This document shows positions 54,201 through 64,000 of a stretch of 64,000 nucleotides of DNA, piece after piece. Under the pieces are notes generated by a model, which made no database searches, was not told the origin of the DNA, and saw only the letters and a program-made list of their open reading frames with translations. Positions within the stretch are counted from its first letter, which is position 1, and the number at the start of each line of letters is the position of its first letter. Location: positions 885,001 to 949,000 of the forward strand of contig JAYKNF010000019.1 in NCBI GenBank assembly GCA_036172665.1, written 5' to 3'. Origin of the DNA: Prosopocoilus inquinatus. Lineage: Eukaryota; Arthropoda; Insecta; Coleoptera; Lucanidae. The position numbers were made by a program, and so were the translations under genes.

Positions 54201-56870
54201 CGTCAAATAACATGATAGATAAGTAAGGATCGATTAGATACAGCACAGGAACAACGCTAATACGTGTTGTTTCGTTTAAAACTATTTCCAGCTCCTGCTG
54301 CGCCCAAAAACTTTGTATCTCACATCAGACTTACTGGAGTCCATCCAAACGTCAAATAACATGTTAGATAAGTAAGGATCGTTTAGATACATCACAGGAA
54401 CAACGCTAATAGGTGTTGTTTCGTTCAAAACTATTTCCAGCTTCTGCTGCGTCCGAAATCTTTATATCTCTCATCAGAGTCACTGGAGTCCATCCAAACG
54501 TCAAATAACATGATAGATGAGTAAGGATCGATTAGATACATCACAGGAACAACGCTAATACGTGTTGTTTCGTTTAAAACTATTTCCAGCTCCTGCTGCG
54601 TCCCAAAACTTTGTATCTCACATCAGACTTACTGGAGTCCATCCAAACGTCAAATAACATGTTAGATAAGTAAGGATCGTTTAGATACATCACAGGAACA
54701 ACGCTAATAGGTGTTGTTTCGTTCAAAACTATTTCCAGCTTCTGCTGCGTCCGATATCTTTGTATCTCACATCAGAGTTCCTAGAGTACATCCAAACGTC
54801 AAATAACATGATAGATGAGTAAGGATCGATTAGATACATCACAGGAACAACGCTAATGCGTGTTGTTTCGGTCAAAACTATTTCCAGCTTCTACTGCGTC
54901 CGAGAACTTTGTATCTCTCATCAGAGTTACTGGAGTCCGTCCAAACGTCAAATAACATGATAGATGAGTAAGGATCGTTTAGATACATCACAGGAACATC
55001 GCTAATGCGTGTTGTTTCGTTTAAAACTATTTCCAGCTTCTGATGCGTCCGAAAACTTCGTATCTCACATCAGAGTTACTGGAGTCCATCGAAAAGCCAA
55101 ATAACATGATAGATGAGTAAGGATCGATTAGATACTACACAGGAACAACGCTAATGCGTGTTGTTTCGTTCAAAACTATTTCCAGTTTCTGCTGCGTCCG
55201 AAATCTTTGTATCTCTCATCAGAGTTACTGGAGTCCATCCAAACGTCAAATAATATGATAGATGAGTAAGGATCGATTAGATACATCACAGGAACAACGC
55301 TAATACGTGTTGTTTCGTTTAAAACTATTTCCAGCTCCTGCTGCGTCCCAAAACTTTGTATCTCACATCAGACTTACTGGAGTCCATCCAAACGTCAAAT
55401 AACATGTTAGATAAGTAAGGATCGTTTAGATACATCACAGGAACAACGCTAATAGGTGTTGTTTCGTTCAAAACTATTTCCAGCTTCTACTGCGTCCGAG
55501 AACTTTGTATCTCTCATCAGAGTTACTGGAGTCCGTCCAAACGTCAAATAACATGATAGATGAGAAAGTATCGATTAGATACATCACAGGAACAACGCTA
55601 ATACGTGTTGTTTCGTTTAAAACTATTTCCAGCTCCTGCTGCGTCCCAAAACTTTGTATCTCACATCAGACTTACTGGAGTCCATCCAAACGTCAAATAA
55701 CATGTTAGATAAGTAAGGATCGTTTAGATACATCACAGGAACAACGCTAATACGTGTTGTTTCGTTTAAAACTATTTCCAGCTTCTGCTGCGTCCGAAAA
55801 CGTCGTATCTCATATCAGAGTTACTGGAGTCCATCGAAACGTCAAATAACATGATAGATAAGTAAGGATCGATTAGATACAGCACAGGAACAACGCTAAT
55901 ATGTGTTGTTTCGTTTAAAACTATTTCCAGCTCCTGCTGCGTCCAAAAACTTTGTATCTCACATCAGACTTACTGGAGCCCATCCAAACGTTAAATAACA
56001 TGTTAGATAAGTAAGGATCGTTTAGATACATCACAGGAACAACGGTAACACGTGTTGTTACGTTCAAAATTATTTCCAGCTTCTGCTGCGTCCGAGAACT
56101 TTGTATCTCACATCAGAGTTACTGGAGTCCGTCCAAACGTCAAATAACATGATAGATGAGTAAGGATCGATTAGATACATCACAGGAACAACGCTAATAC
56201 GTGTTGTTTCGTTTAAAACTATTTCCAGCTTCTGCTGCGTCCGAGAACTTCGTATCTCACGTCAGGGTTACTGGAGTCCATCCAAACGTCAAATAACATG
56301 ATAGATAAGTAAGGATCGATTAGATACATCACAGGAACAACGCTAATGGGTGTTGTTTCGTTTAAAACTATTTCCAGCTTATGCTGCGTCCGAGAACATC
56401 GTATCTCACGTCAGGTTTACTGGAGTCCATCCAAACGTCAAATAACATGATAGATAAGTAAGGATCGATTAGATACATCACAGGAACAACGCTAATGCGT
56501 GTTGTTTCGTTTAAAACTATTTCCAGCTTCTCCTGCGTCCGAAAACGTCGTATCTCACATCAGAGCTACTGGACTCCATCGAAACGCCAAATAACATGAT
56601 ATATGAGTAAGGATCGATTAGATACAGCACAGGAACAACGCTAATGCGTGCTGTTTCGTTTAAAACTATTTCCAGCTCCTGCTGCGTCCGAGAACTTTGT
56701 ATCTCACATCAGAGTTACTGGAGTCTGTCCAAACGTCAAATAACATGATAGATGAGTAAGGATCGTTTAGATACATCACAGGAACAACGCTAATACTTGT
56801 TGTTTCGTTTAAAACTATTTCCAGCTCCTGCTGCGTCCAAAAACTTTGTATCTCACATCAGACTTACTGG
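51246..56870 (+). repeat. 20-monomer (2980-bp) tandem duplication
   Basis: Two adjacent copies, about 51246-54225 and 54226-56870, match at 2980 bp. Tracers are CGCCCAAAAA (51321 and 54301), the GAGAAAGT unit (open-frame starts 52525 and 55505, the only two with this second change) and GGTAACACG (53058 and 56038). The second copy is cut short where a six-monomer duplication begins. Confidence 0.85.
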
Positions 56871-57757
56871 AGCCCATCCAAACGTTAAATAACATGTTAG
56901 ATAAGTAAGGATCGTTTAGATACATCACAGGAACAACGGTAACACGTGTTGTTACGTTCAAAATTATTTCCAGCTTCTGCTGCGTCCGAGAACTTTGTAT
57001 CTCACATCAGAGTTACTGGAGTCCGTCCAAACGTCAAATAACATGATAGATGAGTAAGGATCGATTAGATACATCACAGGAACAACGCTAATACGTGTTG
57101 TTTCGTTTAAAACTATTTCCAGCTTCTGCTGCGTCCGAGAACTTCGTATCTCACGTCAGGGTTACTGGAGTCCATCCAAACGTCAAATAACATGATAGAT
57201 AAGTAAGGATCGATTAGATACATCACAGGAACAACGCTAATGGGTGTTGTTTCGTTTAAAACTATTTCCAGCTTATGCTGCGTCCGAGAACATCGTATCT
57301 CACGTCAGGTTTACTGGAGTCCATCCAAACGTCAAATAACATGATAGATAAGTAAGGATCGATTAGATACATCACAGGAACAACGCTAATGCGTGTTGTT
57401 TCGTTTAAAACTATTTCCAGCTTCTCCTGCGTCCGAAAACGTCGTATCTCACATCAGAGCTACTGGACTCCATCGAAACGCCAAATAACATGATATATGA
57501 GTAAGGATCGATTAGATACAGCACAGGAACAACGCTAATGCGTGCTGTTTCGTTTAAAACTATTTCCAGCTCCTGCTGCGTCCGAGAACTTTGTATCTCA
57601 CATCAGAGTTACTGGAGTCTGTCCAAACGTCAAATAACATGATAGATGAGTAAGGATCGTTTAGATACATCACAGGAACAACGCTAATACTTGTTGTTTC
57701 GTTTAAAACTATTTCCAGCTCCTGCTGCGTCCAAAAACTTTGTATCTCACATCAGAC
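55970..57757 (+). repeat. Six-monomer (894-bp) tandem duplication
   Basis: The GGTAACACG variant recurs at 56038 and 56932, 894 bp apart. At about 56870 the sequence jumps back, so that GGAGCCCATCC with AACGTTAAA follows a unit that in the equivalent place (53890) continues as GGAGTCCATCC with AACGTCAAA. This gives one junction placed to within a few tens of bases. Confidence 0.85.
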
Positions 57758-60700
57758 TTACTGGAGTCCATCCAAACGTCAAATAACATGTTAGATAAGT
57801 AAGGATCGTCTAGATACATCACAGGAACAACGCTAATACGTGTTGTTTCGTTCAAAACTATTTCCAGCTTCTACTGCGTCCGAGAACTTTGAATCTCTCA
57901 TCAGAGTTACTGGAGTCCGTCCAAACGTCAATTAACATGATAGATGAGTAAGGATCGATTAGATACATCACAGGAACAACGCTAATACGTGTTGTATCGT
58001 TTAAAACTATTTTCAGCTTCTGCTGCGTCCGAAAACTTCGTATCTCACATCAGAGTTACTGGAGTCCATCGAAACGTCAAATAACATGATAGATAAGTAA
58101 GGATCGATTAGATACAGCACAGGAACAACGCTAATACGTGTTGTTTCGTTTAAAACTATTTCCAGCTCCTGCTGCGTCCCAAAACTTTGTATCTCACATC
58201 AGACTTACTGGAGTCCATCCAAACGTCAAATAACATGTTAGATAAGTAAGGATCCTTTAGATACATCACAGGAACAACGCTAATAGGTGTTGTTTCGTTC
58301 AAAATTATTTCCAGCTTCTGCTGCGTCCGAGAACTTTGTATCTCACATCAGAGTTACTGGAGTCCGTCCAAACGTCAAATAACATGATAGATGAGTAAGG
58401 ATCGTTTAGATACATCACAGGAACAACGCTAATACGTGTTGTTTCGTTTAAAACTATTTCCAGCTCCTGCTGCGTCCAAAAACTTTGTATCTCACATCAG
58501 ACTTACTGGAGTCCATCCAAACGTCAAATAACATGTTAGATAAGTAAGGATCGTTTAGATACATCACAGGAACGACGCTAATACGTGTTGTTTCGTTCAA
58601 AACTATTTCCAGCTTCTGCTGCGTCCGAAAATTTCGTATCTCACATTAGAGTTACTGGAGTTCATCCAAACGTCAAATAACATGATAGATAAGTAAGGAT
58701 CGATTAGATACAGCACAGGAACAACGCTAAAACGTGTTGTTTCGTTCAAAACTATTTCCAGCTTCTGCTGCGTCCGATAACTTTGTATCTCACATCAGAG
58801 TTACTGGAGTCCGTCCAAACGTCAAATAACATGATAGATGAGTAATGATCGATTAGATACATCACAGGAACAACGCTAATACGTGTTGTTTCGTTTAAAA
58901 CTATTTCCAGCTTCTGCTGCGTCCGAGAACTTCGTATCTCACGTCAGGGTTACTGGAGTCCATCCAAACGTCAAATAACATGATAAATAAGTAAGGATCG
59001 ATTAGATACATCACAGGAACAACGCTAATACGTGTTGTTTCGTTTAAAACTATTTCCAGCTTCTGCTGCGTCCGAAAACGTCTTATCTCAAATCAGAGTT
59101 ACTGGAGTCCATCGAAACGTCAAATAACATGATAGATAAGTAAGGATCGATTAGATACAGCACAGGAACAACGCTAATACGTGTTGTTTCGTTTAAAACT
59201 ATTTCCAGCTCCTGCTGCGTCCAAAAACTTTGTATCTCACTTCAGACTTACTGGAGTCCATCCAAACGTTAAATAACATGTTAGATAAGTAATGATCGTT
59301 TAGATACATCACAGGAACAACGCTAATACGTGTTGTTTCGTTCAAAATTATTTCCAGCTTCTCCTGCGTCCGAGAACTTTGTATCTCACATCAGAGTTAC
59401 TGGAGTCCGTCCAAACGTCAAATAACATGATAGATGAGTAAGGATCGTTTAGATACATCACAGGAACATCGCTAATGCGTGTTGTTTCGTTTAAAACTAT
59501 TTCCAGCTTCTGCTGCGTCCGAAAACATCGTATCTCACATCAGAGTTACTGGAGTCCATCGAAACGTCAAATAACATGATAGATAAGTAAGGATCGATTA
59601 GATACAGCACAGGAACAACGCTAATACCTGTTGTTTCGTTTGAAACTATTTCCAGCTTCAGCTGCGTCCGAGAACTTCGTATCTCACATCAAAGTTACTG
59701 GAGTCCATCGAAACGCCAAATAACATGATAAATGAGTAAGGATCGATTAGATAAATCACAGGAACAACGCTAATGCGTGTTGTTTCATTTAAAACTATTT
59801 CCAGCTTCTGCTGCGTCCGAAAAAGTCGTATCTCACATAAGAGCTACCGGAGTCCATCGAAACGCCAAGTAACATGATAGATGAGTAAGGATCGGTTAGA
59901 TACAGCACAGGAACAACGCTAATACGTGTTGTTTCGTCTAAAACTATTTCCAGCTCCTGCTGCGTCCGAGAACTTTGTATCTCACATCAGAGTTACTGGA
60001 GTCTGTCCAAACGTCAAATAACATGATAGATGAGTAAGGATCGTTTAGATACATCACAGGAACAACGCTAATACGTGTTGTTTCGTTTAAAACTATTTCC
60101 AGCTCCTGCTGCGTCCAAAAACTTTGTATCTCACATCAGACTTACTGGAGTCCATCCAAACGTCAAATAACATGTTAGATAAGTAAGGATCGTTTAGATA
60201 CATCACAGGAACAACGCTAATACGTGTTGTTTCGTTAAAAACTATTTCCAGCTTCTACTGCGTCCGAGAACTTTGAATATCTCATCAGAGTTACTGGAGT
60301 CCGTCCAAACGTCAAATAACATGATAGATGAGTAAGGATCGATTAGATACATCACAGGAACAACGCTAATACGTGTTGTATCGTTTAAAACTATTTCCAG
60401 CTTCTGCTGCGTCCGAAAACTTCGTATCTCACATCAGAGTTACTGGAGTCCATCGAAACGTCAAGTAACATGATAGATAAGTAAGGATCGATTAGATACA
60501 GCACAGGAACAACGCTAATACGTGTTGTTTCGTTTAAAACTATTTCCAGCTCCTGCTGCGTCCCAAAACTTTGTATCTCACATCAGACTTACTGGAGTCC
60601 ATCCAAACGTCAAATAACATGTTAGATAAGTAAGGATCGTTTAGATACATCACAGGAACAACGCTAATAGGTGTTGTTTCGTTCAAAACTATATCCAGCT

Positions 60701-63700
60701 TCTGCTGCGTCCGAAATCTTTGTATCTCTCATCAGAGTTGCTGGAGTCCATCCAAACGTCAAATAACATGATAGATGAGTAAGGATCGATTAGATACATC
60801 ACAGGAACAACGCTAATACGTGTTGTTTCGTTTAAAACTATTTCCAGCTTCTGCTGCGTCCGAGAACTTCGTATCTCACGTCAGGGTTACTGGAGTCCAT
60901 CCAAACGTCAAATAACATGATAGATAAGTAAGGATCGATTAGATACATCACAGGAACAACGCTAATGCGTGTTGTTTCGTTTAAAACTATTTCCAGCTTA
61001 TGCTGCGTCCGAGAACATCGTATCTCACGTCAGGTTTACTGGAGTCCATCCAAACGTCAAATAACATGATAGATAAGTAAGGATCGATTAGATACATCAC
61101 AGGAACAACGCTAATGCGTGTTGTTTCGTTTAAAACTATTTCCAGCTTCTGCTGCGTCCGAAAACGTCGTATCTCACATCAGAGCTACTGGAGTCCATCG
61201 AAACGCCAAATAACATGATATATGAGTAAGGATCGATTAGATACAGCACAGGAACAACGCTAATACGTGTTGTTTCGTTTAAAACTATTTCCAGCTCCTG
61301 CTGCGTCCAAAAACTTTGTATCTCACATCAGACTTACTGGAGTCCATCCAAACGTCAAATAACATGTTAGATAAGTAAGGATCGATTAGATACAGCACAG
61401 GAACAACGCTAATACGTGTTGTTTCGTTCAAAACTATTTCCAGCTTCTGCTGCGTCCGATAACTTTGTATCTTACATCAGAGTTACTGGAGTCCGTCCAA
61501 ACGTCAAATAACATGATAGATGAGTAAGGATCGATTATGTACATCACAGGAATAACGCTAATATGTGTTGTTTCGTTTAAAATTATTTCCAGCTGCTGCT
61601 GCGTCCGAAAACGTCGTATATCACATCAGAGTTACTGAAGTCCATCGAAACGCCAAATAACATGATAGATGAGTAAGGATCGATTAGATACTACACAGGA
61701 ACAACGCTAATGCGTGTTGTTTCGTTTAAAACTATTTCCAGCTTCTGCTGCGTCCGAGAACATCGTATCTCACGTCAGGGTTACTGGAGTCCATCCTAAC
61801 GTCAAATAACATGATAGATAAGTAAGGATCGATTAGATACATCACAGGAACAACGCTAATGCGTGTTGTTTCGTTTAAAACTATTTCCAGCTACTGCTGC
61901 GTCCGAAAACGTCGTATCTCACATCAGAGTTACTGGAGTCCGTCCAAACGTCAAATAACATGATAGATGAGTAAAGATCGATTAGATACATCACAGGAAC
62001 AACGCTAATGCGTGTTGTTTCGTTTAAAACTATCTCCAGCTTCTGCTGCGTCCGAAAACGTCGTATCTCACATCAGAGCTACTGGAGTCCATCGAAACGC
62101 CAAATAACATGATAGATGAGTAAGGGTCGATTAGATACATCACAGGAACAACGCTAATACGTGTTGTTTCATTTAAAACTATTTCCAGCTTCAGCTGCGT
62201 CCGAGAACTTTGAATCTCTCATCAGAGTTACTGGAGTCCGTCCAAACGTCAAATAACATGATAGATGAGTAAGGATTGATTAGATACATCACAGGAACAA
62301 CGCTAATACGTGTTGTTTCGTTTAAAACTATTTCCAGCTTCTGCTGCGTCCGAAAACGTCGTATCTCACATCAGAGCTACTGGAGTCCATCGAAACGCCA
62401 AGTAACATGATATATGAGTAAGGATCGATTAGATACAGCACAGGAACAACGCTAATACGTGTTGTTTCGTTTAAAACTATTTCCAGCTTCTACTGCGTCC
62501 GAGAACTTTGAATCTCTCATCAGAGTTACTGGAGTCCGTCCAAACGTCAAATAACATGATAGATGAGTAAGGATCGATTAGATACATCACAGGAACAACG
62601 CTAATACGTGTTGTTTCGTTTAAAACTATTTCCAGCTTCTGCTGCGTCCGAGAACTTAGTATCTCACATCAGGGATACTGGTGTCCATCCAAACGTCAAA
62701 TAACATGTTAGATAAGTAAGGATCGTTTAGATACATCACAGGAACAACACTAATAGGTGTTGTTTCGTTCAAAACTATTTCCAGCTTCTGCTGCGTCCGA
62801 AATCTTTGTATCTCTCATCAGAGTTACTGGAGCCCATCCAAACGTCAAGTAACATGATAGATGAGTAAGGATCGATTAGATACTACACAGGAACAACGCG
62901 AATGCGTGTTGTTTCGTTTGAAACTATTTCCAGCTTCTGCTGCGTCCGAGAACATCGTATCTCACGTCAGGGTTACTGGAGTCCATCCAAACGTCAAATA
63001 ACATGTTAGATAAGTAAGGATCGTTTAGATACATCACAGGAACAACGCTAATACGTGTTGTTTCGTTTAAAACTATTTCCAGCTCCTGCTGCGTCCAAAA
63101 ACTTTGTATCTCACATCAGACTTACTGGAGTCCATCCAAACGTTAAATAACATGTTAGATAAGTAAGGATCGTTTAGATACATCACAGGAACAACGCTAA
63201 TACGTGTTGTTTCGTTCAAAATTATTTCCAGCTTCTGCTGCGTCCGAGAACTTTGTATCTCACATCAGAGTTACTGGAGTCCGTCCGAACGTCAAATAAC
63301 ATGATAGATGAGTAAGGATCGTTTAGATACATCACAGGAACATCGCTAATGCGTGTTGTTTCGTTTAAAACTAATTCCAGCTTCTGCTGCGTCCGAAAAC
63401 TTCGTATCTCACATCAGAGTTACTGGAGTCCATCGAAACGTCAAATAACATGATAGATAAGTAAGGATCGATTAGATACAGCACAGGAACAACGCTAATA
63501 CGTGTTGTTTCGTTCAAAATTATTTCCAGCCTCTGCTGTGTCCGAGAACTTTGTATCTCACATCAGAGTTACTGGAGTCCGTCCAAACGTCAAATAACAT
63601 GATAGATGAGTAAGGATCGTTTAGATACATCACAGGAACAACGCTAATGCGTGTTGTTTCGTTTAAAACTATTTCCAGCTTCTGCTGCGTCCGAGAACAT

Positions 63701-64000
63701 CGTATCTCACGTCAGGGTTACTGGAGTCCATCCAAACGTCAAATAACATGATAGATAAGTAAGGATCGATTAGATACAGCACAGGAACAACGCTAATACG
63801 TGTTGTTTCGTTCAAAACTATTTCCAGCTTCTGCTGCGTCCGAAATCTTTGTATCTCTCATCAGACTTACTGGAGTCCATCCAAACGTCAAATAACATGG
63901 TAGATAAGTAAGGATCGTTTAGATACATCACAGGAACAACGCTAATTCGTGTTGTTTCGTTTAAAACTATTTCCAGCTCCTGCTGCGTCCAAAAACTTTG
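56864..64000 (+). repeat. Seven-kb segment, right copy (runs off the window)
   Basis: This is the partner of 42262-49249. It differs by scattered single bases (for example GTTGCTGGAG near 60737 against GTTGCTGAAG near 46135, and AAAACTTTG at the end against AAAATTTTG at 49241) and by one additional monomer near 61800-61970. The repeat continues beyond base 64000, so its full length is unknown. Confidence 0.85.

Larger units (their letters stand above)
1..64000 (+). repeat. Satellite DNA array, 149-bp monomer, about 429.5 tandem copies
   Basis: Every part of the window is the same 149-bp unit, head to tail on one strand. Landmarks in order within the unit are CACAGGAACAACGCTAAT, GTTGTTTCGTTTAAAACT, ATTTCCAGCTTCTGCTGCGT, CTCACATCAGAGTTACTGGA, CAAATAACATGATAGATGAG and TAAGGATCGATTAGATAC. 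Unit starts at 1, 150, 299 and onward to 63929 keep register apart from five small indels. The consensus has 59 G or C in 149 bases (about 40%). Nearly every unit carries one GATC, so a GATC cutter should give a 149-bp ladder; the ATCGAT form of that site is present only in units reading GATCGATT rather than GATCGTTT. There is no unique sequence, transposon or inversion anywhere, so no gene-bearing interval exists to annotate. A centromeric or pericentromeric role is inference from array size, monomer length and higher-order structure; I do not recognise the family. Confidence 0.98.

Noticed and set aside
1..64000. CRISPR array
   Set aside because: There are no unique spacers between conserved short repeats; the whole 149-bp unit is repeated, with substitutions spread along it.
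1..64000. Tandem protein repeat gene or rDNA-type array
   Set aside because: All frames are interrupted by TAA, TAG or TGA in each unit, the period is not divisible by three, and nothing resembles ribosomal RNA, tRNA or 5S sequence.
1..64000. Transposon or LTR insertion within the array
   Set aside because: Register is continuous from unit to unit with only five small indels, leaving no room for an insertion.
1..64000. Assignment to a named satellite family or species
   Set aside because: The unit does not match a family I can recall with confidence (for example human alpha satellite, Arabidopsis 178-bp or rice 155-bp repeats). A database search with the consensus would decide.

Overview
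The whole 64 kb window is one uninterrupted tandem satellite DNA array. A 149-bp monomer (about 40% GC) is repeated head to tail, always in the same orientation, from base 1 to base 64000. Taking CACAGG as the arbitrary start of the monomer, the first unit starts at base 1 and the last at 63929. That gives 429 complete monomers plus 72 bases of another, and the array runs off both ends. I see no protein-coding gene, RNA gene, transposon, CRISPR array or unique spacer. The few 62-67 codon open frames are by-products of single stop-codon changes in certain monomer variants.

A homogeneous, intron-free, gene-free array of this size points to eukaryotic centromeric, pericentromeric or other constitutive heterochromatin. 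The monomer is close to one nucleosome core in length, which is common for centromere satellites. I do not recognise the monomer family and cannot name the organism; plant and invertebrate are both possible. CpG is not depleted in the monomer (7 CpG against about 5.8 expected from its base composition). This argues mildly against a heavily CpG-methylated, mutation-decayed array, but does not settle the taxon.

The real content is the higher-order structure. Monomers fall into recognisable variant classes that share linked sets of substitutions, and runs of these classes recur at offsets that are whole multiples of 149. I traced rare variants by eye and found duplications with offsets of 1, 2, 5, 6, 12, 20, 25-29, 46-48, 98-101, 117 and 137 monomers. 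The left part (about 1-26 kb) is dominated by a roughly 7.15-kb (48-monomer) duplication, a nested 12-monomer duplication at 16.8-20.3 kb, and a 22.4-26.2 kb copy of 2.0-5.8 kb. The middle (26-36 kb) holds a 27-monomer duplication and several 1- and 2-monomer duplications. The right part (36-64 kb) holds a 29-monomer (4321-bp) tandem duplication, a 20-monomer (2980-bp) tandem duplication, a 6-monomer (894-bp) duplication, and a roughly 7-kb segment at 42.3-49.2 kb repeated at 56.9-64.0 kb.

Length is extraordinarily conserved. The net +7 bp drift in register across 429 monomers is fully explained by five small indels, three of which are copies of one 2-bp insertion. Other points worth following are a variant monomer with a perfected dyad and a CACGTG core (7 copies), a degenerate CENP-B-box-like stretch, and chimeric monomers that mark recombination junctions. 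Block boundaries below are hand-traced and accurate to roughly one monomer unless stated.
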